64,000 nt of DNA, from positions 1-64,000 of the forward strand of contig NZ_LT622343.1 of NCBI RefSeq assembly GCF_900098925.1, in the 5' to 3' direction. The notes beneath the pieces are model-generated. The model was not told the DNA's origin. It saw only the letters and a program-made list of their open reading frames with translations, and ran no database searches. This stretch comes from Bacillus massiliglaciei. Its GTDB lineage: Bacteria; Bacillota; Bacilli; Bacillales; DSM-1321. The position numbers and the translations under genes were made by a program. Shown piece after piece: positions 20,319 to 31,195 of the stretch (position 1 is its first letter; each line of letters starts with the position of its first letter).

Positions 20319-20819
20319 ATGAGCGCAGTTATCGAACAAAAGAAACAAATTGTTACTGAGATCGCTGACAAATTGAAAGCAAGCCAATCAACAGTTGTTG
20401 TTGACTACCGCGGACTTTCTGTTGCAGAAGTAACAGAGCTTCGTAAACAACTTCGTGACGCAGGCGTTGAATTTAAAGTTTACAAAAACTCAATGTCACG
20501 CCGTGCTGCTGAAGCTGCTGAGCTTTCAGGATTAAACGACTCATTAACAGGTCCAAACGCAATCGCATTCTCAACTGAAGATGTTATTGCACCAGCTAAA
20601 ATCCTTAATGATTTCGCGAAAAAACATGAAGCATTAGAAATCAAAGCGGGAGTTATCGAAGGAAATGTTGCAACAGCTGATGAAATTAAAGCTCTTGCTG
20701 AACTGCCTTCACGCGAAGGTTTGCTTTCTATGTTGCTTTCTGTACTTCAAGCTCCAATCCGCAACTTGGCTCTTGCTACAAAAGCAGTTGCAGATCAAAA
20801 AGAAGAACAAGGCGCGTAA
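20319..20819 (+). CDS. rplJ: 50S ribosomal protein L10
   Basis: L10 is the base of the L7/L12 stalk that recruits translation factors. The 166-residue protein has the N-terminal rRNA-binding part ([20 protein letters not shown]) and a C-terminal helix that anchors L12 dimers. An open frame begins at 20244 inside the leader terminator. The ATG at 20319, with SD aggaggtg, gives the family length. It is regulated by the L10 leader just upstream. Confidence 0.97.
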   Translation: MSAVIEQKKQIVTEIADKLKASQSTVVVDYRGLSVAEVTELRKQLRDAGVEFKVYKNSMSRRAAEAAELSGLNDSLTGPNAIAFSTEDVIAPAKILNDFAKKHEALEIKAGVIEGNVATADEIKALAELPSREGLLSMLLSVLQAPIRNLALATKAVADQKEEQGA

Positions 20820-20872
20820 GTTAAGCCCCGGCTATTAAAAAAACAAACAACCATTTTAGGAGGAACTATACA

Positions 20873-21232
20873 ATGACTAAAGATCAAATCATTGAAGCAG
20901 TCAAAAACATGACTGTTCTTGAACTAAACGACCTAGTAAAAGCAATCGAAGAAGAATTCGGCGTAACTGCTGCTGCTCCTGTAGCTGTAGCTGCTGGCGG
21001 CGGTGCTGCTGCTGAAGAGAAAACTGAATTTGACGTTATTCTTGCATCTGCAGGAGACCAAAAAATCAAAGTTATCAAAGTTGTTCGTGAAATCACAGGT
21101 CTTGGCCTTAAAGAAGCGAAGGAAGTTGTTGATAACACTCCAAAAGCAGTTAAAGAAGGAGCTTCTAAAGAAGAAGTTGAAGAAATCAAAGCTAAACTTG
21201 AAGAAGTTGGAGCTGGCGTTGAAGTTAAGTAA
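20873..21232 (+). CDS. rplL: 50S ribosomal protein L7/L12
   Basis: L7/L12 is the multicopy stalk protein that contacts EF-G, EF-Tu and IF2. The 119-residue acidic protein has an N-terminal dimerisation domain (about 1-35), an Ala/Gly-rich hinge ([17 protein letters not shown]) and the C-terminal factor-binding domain ([20 protein letters not shown]). It is co-transcribed with rplJ and followed by a terminator. Confidence 0.98.
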   Translation: MTKDQIIEAVKNMTVLELNDLVKAIEEEFGVTAAAPVAVAAGGGAAAEEKTEFDVILASAGDQKIKVIKVVREITGLGLKEAKEVVDNTPKAVKEGASKEEVEEIKAKLEEVGAGVEVK

Positions 21233-21246
21233 TCTTGCATAAACAA

Positions 21247-21279
21247 AAAAGCTCGCTGTTACTGGCGGGCTTTTTTTCT
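21247..21279 (+). terminator. Terminator after rplL
   Basis: The stem agctcgc / gcgggct with an 8-nt loop is followed by seven T and preceded by a run of A. Confidence 0.92.
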
Positions 21280-21407
21280 TCATCGAAACTAAGAGCCGTC
21301 TGCATGCAGGGGGACTGGGCATTTCCTATTGGAGGAAATGCTGTTTTTCTTCAAGATTCTTCTTCACACAAACTTCCTTAATTCCTTTCTGATAGGAGGA
21401 GATAACC

Positions 21408-22013
21408 CTGACTGAGCATTATTATACAAATAATCCCGATGTAGAGAGCGCCCCGAAATACTGGAATTTTACATTAAGAGGGCGAACTTTTCGTTTTAAA
21501 AGCGACAACGGGGTTTTTTCAAAAAAAGAAGTTGATTTTGGGTCACGTCTGCTGATTGAAGCTTTTAAACTGGATAACAATGTGGATGGACCGCTTTTGG
21601 ATGTGGGATGTGGATATGGCCCGATCGGAATGTCTGTCGCAGCAAGCTATCCAGAGAGAACGGTTGAAATGATTGACGTAAACAGCCGGGCGATTGAACT
21701 TGCGAAAGAAAACGCGAATTCAAATGATGTCAGCAATACTGCGATTTATGAAAGTGACAGACTGCTGAGCGTAAGAAGCAACGGTTATGCTGCCATCCTG
21801 ACCAACCCGCCGATCCGAGCTGGGAAAAAAGTCATTCATGAAATATATGAACAGAGTTTTGAAAGCTTGACTGCGGGGGGAGAGCTGTGGGTCGTCATCC
21901 AAAAAAAGCAGGGTGCACCATCCACGATGGAAAAAATGGAGTCCCTTTTTGGGAATGTGGAGACGGTGGAAAAGAAAAAAGGCTACTACATTATGGTATC
22001 TAAAAAAGTTTGA
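21408..22013 (+). CDS. ybxB: RsmC-like class I SAM methyltransferase (YbxB), CTG start
   Basis: This is a predicted 16S rRNA guanine N2-methyltransferase of the RsmC/RlmG type. The frame encodes 201 residues. It contains the SAM-binding loop LLDVGCGYGPIG and the catalytic-type motif LTNPPIR, and ends KKKGYYIMVSKKV. The first residues (xTEHYYTNN, and FSKKEVDFGSRLLIEAF further in) match Bacillus YbxB. No ATG, GTG or TTG lies in the conserved N-terminal part. The only codon in the right place is CTG at 21408, 8 nt after SD aggagg (21394-21399). The nearest conventional start is GTG at 21582, which would lose 58 conserved residues. Confidence 0.88.
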   Translation: MTEHYYTNNPDVESAPKYWNFTLRGRTFRFKSDNGVFSKKEVDFGSRLLIEAFKLDNNVDGPLLDVGCGYGPIGMSVAASYPERTVEMIDVNSRAIELAKENANSNDVSNTAIYESDRLLSVRSNGYAAILTNPPIRAGKKVIHEIYEQSFESLTAGGELWVVIQKKQGAPSTMEKMESLFGNVETVEKKKGYYIMVSKKV

Positions 22014-22038
22014 CTCTGAAATTCCACTATGTTAGTAT
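22010..22038 (+). promoter_or_regulatory. Candidate promoter of rpoB-rpoC
   Basis: TTGACT (22010-22015), a 17-nt spacer and TAGTAT (22033-22038), with an extended -10 TGT. The -35 contains the ybxB stop codon. It would give rpoBC a ~200-nt leader that contains two hairpins with T-rich tails. Confidence 0.6.
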
Positions 22039-22043
22039 TATAC

Positions 22044-22079
22044 AATGCATATATATAATTCTGAAACTATGCATTTTTT
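22044..22079 (+). terminator. Terminator or early attenuator before rpoB
   Basis: A perfect 8-bp stem aatgcata / tatgcatt (22044-22051 with 22068-22075) runs into six T. It may end the upstream ybxB transcript or attenuate transcription from the adjacent rpoB promoter. Confidence 0.65.
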
Positions 22080-22151
22080 ATACCAATTATGTATAAAAAA
22101 TGGAATTTTTGGAAAGAATATATAAATAATAGTTCGTTTTATGTGAAATAG

Positions 22152-22183
22152 TGGTTTTTAAAACAAAAACCATTTTCTTTTTG
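22152..22183 (+). terminator. Second hairpin in the rpoB leader
   Basis: The 8-bp stem tggttttt / aaaaacca (22152-22159 with 22165-22172) is followed by ttttcttttt. It is A/U-rich and weak, but has the form of an intrinsic attenuator 68 nt before the rpoB start. Confidence 0.55.
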
Positions 22184-22249
22184 TCTGTGAATGCATGATT
22201 TGCGCAGGCAAATGGATCCTTATAACGCTTGATTTAAGGGGTGAATCAG

Positions 22250-25200
22250 TTGACAGGTCAACTAGTTCAGTATGGACGACACCGCCAACGTAGAAGTTAT
22301 GCAAGAATCAGTGAGGTATTGGAACTTCCAAACCTGATTGAAATTCAAACAGCTTCCTACCAATGGTTTTTAGATGTAGGCTTGAGAGAAATGTTCCAGG
22401 ATATTTCTCCTATTGAAGACTTTACGGGTAACTTATCGCTTGAATTCATCGATTACAGCCTGGCTGAACCGAAGTATTCTGTTGAAGAATCAAAAGAGCG
22501 CGATGTTACGTATTCTGCACCGCTGCGTGTAAAAGTCCGCCTTGTTAACAAGGAAACGGGAGAAGTGAAAGATCAGGACGTCTTTATGGGCGACTTCCCG
22601 TTAATGACGGAAACAGGCACATTCATTATTAATGGTGCGGAACGTGTTATCGTTTCTCAACTAGTTCGCTCCCCGAGTGTGTATTTTAACGGCAAAATGG
22701 ATAAGAACGGGAAGCGCGGCTTTACAGCAACTGTTATCCCGAACCGCGGTGCTTGGCTTGAATATGAAACAGATGCCAAAGATGTAGTTTACGTAAGAAT
22801 CGACCGCACACGGAAATTGCCAATCACTGTATTGATGCGTGCGCTTGGATTCGGCACTGATCAAGAGATCATTGACTTGATTGGGGACAATGAATACCTT
22901 CGCAATACGCTTGAGAAAGACAATACGGAGAGTGTAGAAAAAGCTTTACTTGAAATTTACGAACGTCTGCGCCCAGGTGAGCCGCCGACTGTTGAAAATG
23001 CTAAGAGTCTATTGGTTTCACGTTTCTTTGATCCAAAGCGCTATGACTTGGCCAATGTTGGACGTTATAAAATAAACAAAAAGCTTCATATCAAGAACCG
23101 TCTTTTCGGACAGCGCCTTGCAGAGACTTTGGTTGATCCTGAAACAGGAGAAATCATTGCTGAAGCAGGCACACTGCTTGACCGCCGTAATTTGGACCGT
23201 ATCCTTCCAAACATTGAGAATGGTATCGGCTTCAATACGTATCATCCAAGTGGCGGCGTGGTGGAAGAGGAAATCCTTCTTCAGCCGATTAAGATTTATG
23301 CGCCAAATGATGCTGAAGGAGAGAAAGTCATCAATGTCATTGGTAATGCTTATGTAACCGAAGAGGTTAAAAACATTACGCCTGCTGACATCATTTCTTC
23401 TATTAGCTATTTCTTTAATTTGCTTCACGGAGTCGGCATTACAGATGATATTGACCATTTGGGCAATCGCCGTCTTCGTTCTGTCGGTGAATTGCTGCAA
23501 AATCAGTTCCGTATCGGTCTTTCCCGTATGGAGCGTGTGGTTCGTGAAAGGATGTCCATCCAGGATACCAATACAATCACACCGCAGCAGCTGATCAATA
23601 TCCGTCCGGTTATTGCATCAATTAAAGAATTCTTTGGAAGCTCTCAGCTTTCTCAGTTCATGGACCAAACAAATCCGCTTGCTGAATTGACGCATAAGCG
23701 CCGTCTTTCTGCATTGGGACCTGGCGGATTGACTCGTGAACGTGCGGGCTTCGAAGTGCGGGACGTTCACTATTCCCACTATGGCCGTATGTGTCCGATT
23801 GAAACGCCGGAGGGTCCAAACATTGGTTTGATTAACTCCCTTTCCAGCTATGCGAAAGTAAATCCTTATGGCTTTATTGAGACGCCGTATCGCCGGGTTG
23901 ATCCTGATACAGGCAAAATTACAAGCCGCATTGATTACTTAACGGCTGATGAAGAAGATAACTATGTAGTTGCCCAGGCGAATGTCCGCCTGTCTGAAGA
24001 CGGTTCATTCCTTGATGAAGACGTAGTTGCCCGTTTCCGCGGTGAAAACACTGTAGTAAAGCGCGACCGTGTCGATTACATGGATGTATCGCCTAAGCAG
24101 GTTGTATCAGCCGCAACAGCTTGTATTCCTTTCTTGGAAAACGATGACTCCAACCGTGCCCTTATGGGAGCGAACATGCAGCGTCAAGCCGTGCCGCTTA
24201 TGCAGCCGGAAGCTCCGCGTGTCGGAACAGGTATGGAATATGTTTCTGCGAAAGACTCCGGAGCTGCGGTTATCTGTAAGCATCCTGGTATCGTAGAGCA
24301 TGTGGAAGCCCGTGAAGTTTGGGTCCGCCGTGTAAGTGAAGTAGACGGACAAAAAGTGAAGGGTGACCTTGATAAATACCGTATGCTGAAATTCATTCGT
24401 TCCAACCAAGGAACTTGCTATAACCAGCGTCCGATTGTCAGTGTAGGCGATGAGGTTGTGAAGGGAGAAATCCTTGCAGACGGCCCATCTATGGAAAAAG
24501 GCGAATTGGCCCTTGGCCGAAACGTTCTTGTAGCCTTCATGACATGGGACGGATATAACTATGAAGATGCTATCATCATGAGCGAACGTCTTGTAAAAGA
24601 TGATGTATATACTTCAATTCATATTGAAGAGTATGAGTCAGAGTCCCGTGATACGAAATTGGGGCCTGAAGAAATCACCCGTGATATTCCGAATGTCGGT
24701 GAAGATGCGCTTCGTAATTTGGATGAGCGCGGAATCATCCGTGTCGGTGCCGAAGTAAAAGACGGAGATCTGCTTGTAGGTAAGGTAACTCCTAAAGGAG
24801 TAACAGAGCTGACAGCCGAAGAACGTCTGCTTCATGCAATCTTTGGTGAAAAAGCCCGTGAAGTCCGCGATACTTCATTGCGTGTGCCTCACGGAGGCGG
24901 CGGAATCGTCCTTGATGTTAAAGTGTTTAACAGAGAAGACGGCGACGAACTGCCACCGGGCGTAAACCAGCTTGCGCGTGTCTATATCGTTCAAAAACGT
25001 AAAATTCACGAAGGCGATAAAATGGCCGGACGTCACGGTAATAAAGGGGTTATCTCCCGGATCCTTCCTGAAGAAGATATGCCATATCTTCCAGACGGAA
25101 CACCGGTTGACATCATGTTGAATCCATTGGGCGTACCTTCCCGTATGAACATCGGTCAGGTGCTTGAGCTTCACTTAGGTATGGCTGCCCGTGCATTGAA

Positions 25201-25831
25201 CATTCATGTTGCGTCACCTGTATTTGACGGAGCGAATGAGGATGATGTTTGGGAAACAATCGAAGAAGCCGGCATGGCCCGTGATGCTAAGACTGTCCTT
25301 TATGACGGACGTTCAGGCGAACCGTTTGACAACCGTGTTTCTGTTGGTGTCATGTATATGATCAAACTTGCCCACATGGTTGATGATAAACTTCATGCCC
25401 GTTCAACAGGACCTTACTCACTTGTTACGCAGCAGCCTCTAGGCGGTAAAGCCCAGTTCGGCGGACAGCGTTTCGGAGAGATGGAGGTTTGGGCGCTTGA
25501 AGCTTACGGTGCCGCTTATACATTGCAAGAAATCCTTACTGTCAAGTCGGATGACGTTGTCGGACGTGTGAAAACGTACGAAGCCATCGTGAAAGGCGAA
25601 AACGTTCCAGAGCCTGGTGTCCCTGAATCATTCAAAGTATTGATCAAGGAACTTCAAAGCTTGGGACTTGACGTAAAAATCATGAATTCCGAAGATCGTG
25701 AAATTGAAATGCGTGATTTGGAAGATGAAGAGGATGCGAATCAATCTGATTCCATCAGTCTTGACGCCGAAAGCAAAGAAATGGTAGCTACGGAAGCCGG
25801 CGGAAAAACAAACATGCTGACTTCCGAATAA
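22250..25831 (+). CDS. rpoB: RNA polymerase beta subunit
   Basis: RpoB is the catalytic beta subunit of RNA polymerase. The gene encodes 1193 residues. The start is TTG at 22250 ([20 protein letters not shown]), with SD aaggggtga (22236-22244). A GTG at 22241 is in frame but lies inside the SD. The rifampicin-binding region [20 protein letters not shown] carries the wild-type residues Q469 and H482 in B. subtilis numbering, so no classical resistance change is seen. The C-terminal part has [15 protein letters not shown] and the acidic tail. rpoC follows after an unusually structured 191-nt spacer. Confidence 0.98.
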   Translation: MTGQLVQYGRHRQRRSYARISEVLELPNLIEIQTASYQWFLDVGLREMFQDISPIEDFTGNLSLEFIDYSLAEPKYSVEESKERDVTYSAPLRVKVRLVNKETGEVKDQDVFMGDFPLMTETGTFIINGAERVIVSQLVRSPSVYFNGKMDKNGKRGFTATVIPNRGAWLEYETDAKDVVYVRIDRTRKLPITVLMRALGFGTDQEIIDLIGDNEYLRNTLEKDNTESVEKALLEIYERLRPGEPPTVENAKSLLVSRFFDPKRYDLANVGRYKINKKLHIKNRLFGQRLAETLVDPETGEIIAEAGTLLDRRNLDRILPNIENGIGFNTYHPSGGVVEEEILLQPIKIYAPNDAEGEKVINVIGNAYVTEEVKNITPADIISSISYFFNLLHGVGITDDIDHLGNRRLRSVGELLQNQFRIGLSRMERVVRERMSIQDTNTITPQQLINIRPVIASIKEFFGSSQLSQFMDQTNPLAELTHKRRLSALGPGGLTRERAGFEVRDVHYSHYGRMCPIETPEGPNIGLINSLSSYAKVNPYGFIETPYRRVDPDTGKITSRIDYLTADEEDNYVVAQANVRLSEDGSFLDEDVVARFRGENTVVKRDRVDYMDVSPKQVVSAATACIPFLENDDSNRALMGANMQRQAVPLMQPEAPRVGTGMEYVSAKDSGAAVICKHPGIVEHVEAREVWVRRVSEVDGQKVKGDLDKYRMLKFIRSNQGTCYNQRPIVSVGDEVVKGEILADGPSMEKGELALGRNVLVAFMTWDGYNYEDAIIMSERLVKDDVYTSIHIEEYESESRDTKLGPEEITRDIPNVGEDALRNLDERGIIRVGAEVKDGDLLVGKVTPKGVTELTAEERLLHAIFGEKAREVRDTSLRVPHGGGGIVLDVKVFNREDGDELPPGVNQLARVYIVQKRKIHEGDKMAGRHGNKGVISRILPEEDMPYLPDGTPVDIMLNPLGVPSRMNIGQVLELHLGMAARALNIHVASPVFDGANEDDVWETIEEAGMARDAKTVLYDGRSGEPFDNRVSVGVMYMIKLAHMVDDKLHARSTGPYSLVTQQPLGGKAQFGGQRFGEMEVWALEAYGAAYTLQEILTVKSDDVVGRVKTYEAIVKGENVPEPGVPESFKVLIKELQSLGLDVKIMNSEDREIEMRDLEDEEDANQSDSISLDAESKEMVATEAGGKTNMLTSE

Positions 25832-25863
25832 TAAATATCAGCATTACAGATTTCACAATGAAC

Positions 25864-25911
25864 ACTCTGACAGGCAGCCGGGATTAAACACTCCCTGCTG
25901 CTTGTCGGAGT
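25864..25911 (+). promoter_or_regulatory. Long stem-loop in the rpoB-rpoC spacer
   Basis: The arms actctgacaggcag (25864-25877) and ctgcttgtcggagt (25898-25911) pair over 14 bp with two G-U pairs. The loop holds an inner ggg / ccc pairing. No T run follows, so this is not a simple terminator. An RNase III-type processing site or a small repeat is possible. Confidence 0.6.
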
Positions 25912-26022
25912 CTAATTGCTTAAACATGGATAGAAGATTGGGTTAAATCATCTGACTGTAAATTTCGCTTAATGAAAATTAAGCAATAGGGTAAAACCTG
26001 AGAAAAAAGGGAGGTAGGCCCC

Positions 26023-29000
26023 TTGCTAGACGTTAATAATTTTGAGTATATGAAGATCGGTCTTGCTTCACCGGATAAGATTCGTTCTTGGTCCCATGGT
26101 GAAGTGAAAAAACCAGAAACCATTAACTATCGTACATTAAAGCCAGAAAAAGACGGTCTCTTTTGTGAACGTATTTTCGGACCTCAAAAAGACTGGGAAT
26201 GTCATTGCGGTAAATACAAACGCGTCCGTTATAAAGGCGTAGTCTGTGACCGCTGCGGCGTGGAAGTAACAAGAGCAAAAGTACGCCGTGAACGTATGGG
26301 TCACATTGAGCTTGCTGCTCCTGTTTCGCATATTTGGTACTTTAAAGGAATCCCTAGCCGTATGGGTCTTGTTTTGGATATGTCACCGCGTGCGCTGGAA
26401 GAAGTCATTTATTTTGCATCTTATGTAGTGACAGACACTGGTGATACGACTTTAGAAAAGAAACAGCTTCTTTCTGAAAAAGAATACCGTGCATACCGCG
26501 AGAAGTACGGCAAGAAATTCCAGGCAGCCATGGGTGCTGAAGCGATCAAGAAACTTCTTCAGGATATCGATACTGAAAAAGAAGTGGATACTCTGAAAGA
26601 AGAACTTAAAACAGCTCAAGGTCAGCGCCGTACACGTGCGATTAAGCGCCTTGAAGTATTGGAAGCTTTCCGTAACTCCGGAAATGAGCCTTCTTGGATG
26701 ATCCTTGATGTCCTTCCGGTTATTCCTCCGGAGCTTCGTCCAATGGTACAGCTGGACGGCGGACGTTTTGCTACTTCCGATTTGAACGATTTATACCGTC
26801 GTGTCATTAACCGGAACAATCGTCTGAAAAGACTTCTTGACCTTGGTGCGCCAAGCATCATTGTTCAAAACGAAAAACGCATGCTTCAAGAAGCAGTGGA
26901 TGCATTGATTGATAATGGCCGCCGCGGCCGTCCTGTTACAGGACCGGGCAACCGTCCATTAAAATCTCTTTCTCATATGCTGAAAGGTAAGCAAGGACGT
27001 TTCCGTCAAAATCTTCTTGGTAAGCGTGTTGACTACTCCGGCCGTTCGGTTATCGTTGTAGGACCGAACTTGAAGATGTATCAATGCGGTCTGCCTAAGG
27101 AAATGGCCATCGAGCTTTTCAAGCCATTTGTTATGAAAGAATTGGTTCAAAGAGGCTTAGCTCATAACATTAAATCGGCTAAACGTAAAATTGAACGTTT
27201 ATCACCGGAAATTTGGGATGTGCTCGAAGAAGTGATTAGGGAGCATCCGGTATTGCTTAACCGGGCACCTACTTTGCACAGACTGGGAATCCAGGCATTC
27301 GAACCTACATTGGTTGAAGGCCGTGCGATCCGTCTTCACCCGCTAGTATGTACAGCGTATAATGCTGACTTTGATGGTGACCAAATGGCTGTGCACGTTC
27401 CGCTTTCATCTGAAGCTCAAGCTGAAGCCCGCATGCTTATGCTTGCAGCGCAGAACATCCTGAATCCGAAGGACGGAAAACCAGTTGTTACACCTTCACA
27501 GGATATGGTATTAGGTAACTATTACCTGACTCTTGAGCGTGAAGGCGCTATTGGAGAAGGTATGGTCTTCAAAGACACAAGTGAAGCGCTGCTTGCTTAC
27601 CAAAACGGCTATGTTCACTTGCATACCCGGGTTGCGGTGCATGCTTCTTCCTTGAACAATGAAACGTTTACTGAAGAACAGAATAATCAATTGCTGATCT
27701 CTACAGTCGGTAAATTGGTATTCAATGAGATTCTTCCGAAATCCTTCCCGTATATTAACGAACCGACACGCTATAATCTGGAAGTGAAAACTCCGGAGAA
27801 ATATTTCGTGGAAAAGGGCGCAAATATTCCTGAAGTGATTAAATCAAGAGACCTTATTGATCCTTTCAAGAAGAAAATTCTTGGAAATATCATTGCTGAA
27901 GTATTTAAACGTTTCAAAATCACGGAAACGTCCAAAATGCTTGACCGGATGAAGGACCTGGGCTTCAAATATTCTACTAAAGCAGGTATCACAGTTGGTG
28001 TAGCTGATATCGTCGTATTAGGAGAGAAACAGGAAATCATTACGGAAGCACAGAAAAAAGTGGATAACGTCTTGAAGCAATTCCGCCGCGGTTTAATTAC
28101 CGAAGACGAACGCTATGATCGTGTTATCTCCATCTGGAGTGCAGCGAAGGATACAATCCAATCCAAACTGATGAATTCCCTGGATCGCCGGAACCCAATC
28201 TTCATGATGAGTGACTCCGGTGCCCGTGGTAACGCATCTAACTTTACGCAGCTTGCGGGTATGCGTGGTCTGATGGCCAACCCGGCCGGCCGGATCATTG
28301 AGTTGCCGATCAAGTCAAGTTTCCGTGAAGGTCTTACAGTATTGGAATACTTTATCTCCACTCACGGTGCTCGTAAAGGTCTTGCAGATACAGCCCTTAA
28401 AACAGCCGATTCAGGTTACTTGACTCGCCGTCTTGTAGACGTAGCTCAGGATGTAATCATCCGTGAAGACGACTGCGGAACGGACAGAGGACTCGAAATT
28501 GCTGCTCTTAGAGAAGGAACAGAAATTATCGAAACGCTTGAAGAACGCTTAATCGGCCGTTATGCAAGGAAACCAATTCGAAATCCTGAGACAAATGAAG
28601 TCATTGTAGCAGAGAACCAGTTAATCACTGAGGATCTTGCAGCCCATGTTGCTTCATTTGATATTGAAAAAGTGTGGATTCGTTCTGCCTTTACATGTAA
28701 CACCAGTCACGGTGTATGTAAAAAATGTTACGGACGCAACTTGGCTACAGGCCAGCAGGTTGAAGTGGGAGAATCAGTCGGTATTATCGCTGCCCAATCA
28801 ATCGGTGAACCTGGTACACAGTTGACAATGCGTACGTTCCATACAGGCGGTGTGGCCGGAGATGATATCACACAAGGTCTGCCTCGTATCCAAGAGATTT
28901 TCGAAGCAAGAAATCCAAAAGGTCAGGCTATCATTTCTGAAATCGAAGGTACTGTTGTATCGATTAATGAAATTCGGGATAAACAGCAGGAAATTACAAT

Positions 29001-29622
29001 CCAAGGTGCTGTTGAAACGCGCACTTACACCGCGCCTTATACTGCGCGCCTGAAAGTTGCGGTTGATTCAAAAGTCCGCCGTGGTGAGGAATTGACTGAG
29101 GGTTCTATCGATCCGAAGGAATTGCTGAAAGTGACCGATGTATTATCTGTACAGGAATACCTATTGCATGAGGTACAAAAAGTTTACCGTATGCAGGGTG
29201 TTGAAATCGGTGATAAGCATATCGAGGTTATGGTAAGACAAATGCTTCGCAAAATCCGTGTCCTTGATGCGGGTGATACCGAAGTTCTTCCAGGAACATT
29301 GCTGGATGTTCATCAGTTCACGGCAGCCAACAGGGATGCAGTTCTAACTGGCAAACTGCCTGCAACAGGCCGTCCGGTACTTCTTGGTATTACAAAAGCT
29401 TCTCTTGAAACGGATTCGTTCTTATCTGCGGCATCCTTCCAAGAGACAACAAGAGTTCTTACTGACGCTGCGATCAAAGGCAAGCGCGATGAGCTTCTTG
29501 GACTGAAAGAAAATGTTATCATCGGTAAACTTGTTCCTGCGGGAACTGGAATGCCGCGCTATCGTAAAGCACAGCCGGTGGCTATCGCTGACGAGAACGA
29601 AGATACAGTTACAATAGACTGA
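26023..29622 (+). CDS. rpoC: RNA polymerase beta' subunit
   Basis: RpoC is the catalytic beta' subunit of RNA polymerase. The 1199-residue protein has the N-terminal zinc site C60, C62, C75 and C78 (CHCGKY ... CDRCG). The Mg-binding motif [10 protein letters not shown] is at 447-456, with D449, D451 and D453. The second zinc site follows [14 protein letters not shown]. The start is TTG at 26023 ([10 protein letters not shown]), as in B. subtilis, with SD gggaggt. A composite terminator follows. Confidence 0.98.
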   Translation: MLDVNNFEYMKIGLASPDKIRSWSHGEVKKPETINYRTLKPEKDGLFCERIFGPQKDWECHCGKYKRVRYKGVVCDRCGVEVTRAKVRRERMGHIELAAPVSHIWYFKGIPSRMGLVLDMSPRALEEVIYFASYVVTDTGDTTLEKKQLLSEKEYRAYREKYGKKFQAAMGAEAIKKLLQDIDTEKEVDTLKEELKTAQGQRRTRAIKRLEVLEAFRNSGNEPSWMILDVLPVIPPELRPMVQLDGGRFATSDLNDLYRRVINRNNRLKRLLDLGAPSIIVQNEKRMLQEAVDALIDNGRRGRPVTGPGNRPLKSLSHMLKGKQGRFRQNLLGKRVDYSGRSVIVVGPNLKMYQCGLPKEMAIELFKPFVMKELVQRGLAHNIKSAKRKIERLSPEIWDVLEEVIREHPVLLNRAPTLHRLGIQAFEPTLVEGRAIRLHPLVCTAYNADFDGDQMAVHVPLSSEAQAEARMLMLAAQNILNPKDGKPVVTPSQDMVLGNYYLTLEREGAIGEGMVFKDTSEALLAYQNGYVHLHTRVAVHASSLNNETFTEEQNNQLLISTVGKLVFNEILPKSFPYINEPTRYNLEVKTPEKYFVEKGANIPEVIKSRDLIDPFKKKILGNIIAEVFKRFKITETSKMLDRMKDLGFKYSTKAGITVGVADIVVLGEKQEIITEAQKKVDNVLKQFRRGLITEDERYDRVISIWSAAKDTIQSKLMNSLDRRNPIFMMSDSGARGNASNFTQLAGMRGLMANPAGRIIELPIKSSFREGLTVLEYFISTHGARKGLADTALKTADSGYLTRRLVDVAQDVIIREDDCGTDRGLEIAALREGTEIIETLEERLIGRYARKPIRNPETNEVIVAENQLITEDLAAHVASFDIEKVWIRSAFTCNTSHGVCKKCYGRNLATGQQVEVGESVGIIAAQSIGEPGTQLTMRTFHTGGVAGDDITQGLPRIQEIFEARNPKGQAIISEIEGTVVSINEIRDKQQEITIQGAVETRTYTAPYTARLKVAVDSKVRRGEELTEGSIDPKELLKVTDVLSVQEYLLHEVQKVYRMQGVEIGDKHIEVMVRQMLRKIRVLDAGDTEVLPGTLLDVHQFTAANRDAVLTGKLPATGRPVLLGITKASLETDSFLSAASFQETTRVLTDAAIKGKRDELLGLKENVIIGKLVPAGTGMPRYRKAQPVAIADENEDTVTID

Positions 29623-29631
29623 CATAAATAA

Positions 29632-29715
29632 GAGGCTGCTCTGATTAAAACTGAATACATTATTTTCTGCAAAGAAAAACAATGTACCAGTAAGTCAGGG
29701 CGGTCTCCTTTTTTT
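29632..29715 (+). terminator. Composite terminator after rpoC
   Basis: Outer arms gaggctgctctga (29632-29644) and tcagggcggtctc (29695-29707) pair over 13 bp with three G-U pairs. They enclose an inner hairpin (acattatttt / aaaaacaatgt) and end in a run of T. This closes the rpoBC transcript. Confidence 0.82.
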
Positions 29716-29783
29716 ATAAGTACATCCTTGAACATTATGTGGGTGTGTCATAGGCAGCCGGTTAAATTATTTTTCAAAATAAG

Positions 29784-29813
29784 TTGACAGTATCATTTAA
29801 AAAGTGATACTAT
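29784..29813 (+). promoter_or_regulatory. Promoter of rplGB-rpsL-rpsG-fusA with internal dyad
   Basis: TTGACA (29784-29789), an 18-nt spacer and TACTAT (29808-29813), with extended -10 TGA. A dyad AGTATCA / TGATACT (29789-29795 with 29805-29811) lies between and partly over the two elements. Operator function is unproven. Confidence 0.75.
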
Positions 29814-29860
29814 AGCAAAGGTGCTCCTATGTTACCCTGTAACTTTGGAGGATATGGACC

Positions 29861-30109
29861 ATGTCTTATGAAAAAGTAACACAGGCTAAGTCAGTAATTA
29901 TAGGAACGAAACAAACAGTCAGAGCTCTTAAAAACAACCTGGCAGAAGAGATTGTCATCGCTAGAGATGCTGATCCAAACCTCATCAGGCAAGTGATACA
30001 AACTGCAGCTGAGTTCAATGTTCCAATCACATATGTTGATTCGATGAAAAAGCTTGGTAAAGCTTGTAGAATAGATGTTGGAGCCTCAACTGTTGCCATT
30101 AATAAGTAA
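29861..30109 (+). CDS. rplGB: K-turn binding L7Ae-family ribosomal protein (YbxF)
   Basis: This 82-residue protein of the L7Ae/L30e fold binds kink-turn RNA. It shows the family core AEEIVIARDADPNLIRQVIQ and the adjacent VGAS motif near the C terminus. In B. subtilis the orthologue associates with ribosomes in exponential phase. It has SD ggaggat and its own strong promoter, and lies first in the str cluster before rpsL. Confidence 0.93.
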   Translation: MSYEKVTQAKSVIIGTKQTVRALKNNLAEEIVIARDADPNLIRQVIQTAAEFNVPITYVDSMKKLGKACRIDVGASTVAINK

Positions 30110-30632
<523 letters not shown>

Positions 30633-30673
30633 GAATCATAAAATATTGAACCTGTTTGAAAGGAGGAAACATA

Positions 30674-31144
30674 ATGCCTCGTAAAGGACCAGTAACAAAA
30701 AGAGACGTATTACCAGATCCGATTTATAATTCAAAACTTGTGACTCGTTTAATCAACAAAATGATGGTTGATGGACAGAGAGGTAAATCACAAAAAATTC
30801 TTTACTCTGCATTCGATATCATTAAAGACCGCACTGGCAATGAGCCAATCGAAGTTTTCGACCAAGCTCTTAAGAACATCATGCCAGTACTAGAAGTAAG
30901 AGCACGCCGTGTGGGTGGTGCAAACTACCAAGTACCAGTTGAGGTACGCCCAGACCGCCGTTACACTCTAGGTCTTCGTTGGTTAGTAAACTACTCCCGT
31001 CTTCGCGGAGAAAAAACAATGGAAGAGCGTTTAGCTGGAGAAATCATGGATGCAGCTAACAACACTGGATCTTCTGTTAAGAAACGTGAAGATACACATA
31101 AAATGGCTGAAGCTAACAAAGCGTTCGCTCACTATCGCTGGTAA
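30674..31144 (+). CDS. rpsG: 30S ribosomal protein S7
   Basis: S7 nucleates assembly of the 30S head and contacts E-site tRNA. The 156-residue protein begins [16 protein letters not shown] and has the conserved [12 protein letters not shown] loop. A TTG at 30656 is in frame but overlaps the SD aaggagg. The ATG at 30674 gives the standard length. Confidence 0.97.
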   Translation: MPRKGPVTKRDVLPDPIYNSKLVTRLINKMMVDGQRGKSQKILYSAFDIIKDRTGNEPIEVFDQALKNIMPVLEVRARRVGGANYQVPVEVRPDRRYTLGLRWLVNYSRLRGEKTMEERLAGEIMDAANNTGSSVKKREDTHKMAEANKAFAHYRW

Positions 31145-31195
31145 GTCTAAAAAAGCATACTATTCTAATTCTTATAGAAGGAAGGAGAAAGACCA

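Noticed and set aside
22241-22249. GTG start of rpoB, three codons upstream
   Set aside because: The GTG lies inside the SD aaggggtga. The TTG at 22250 is the homologous start.
23640-23720. Possible rifampicin-resistance change in rpoB
   Set aside because: The residues of the central rifampicin region, including Q469 and H482, are the usual sensitive forms.
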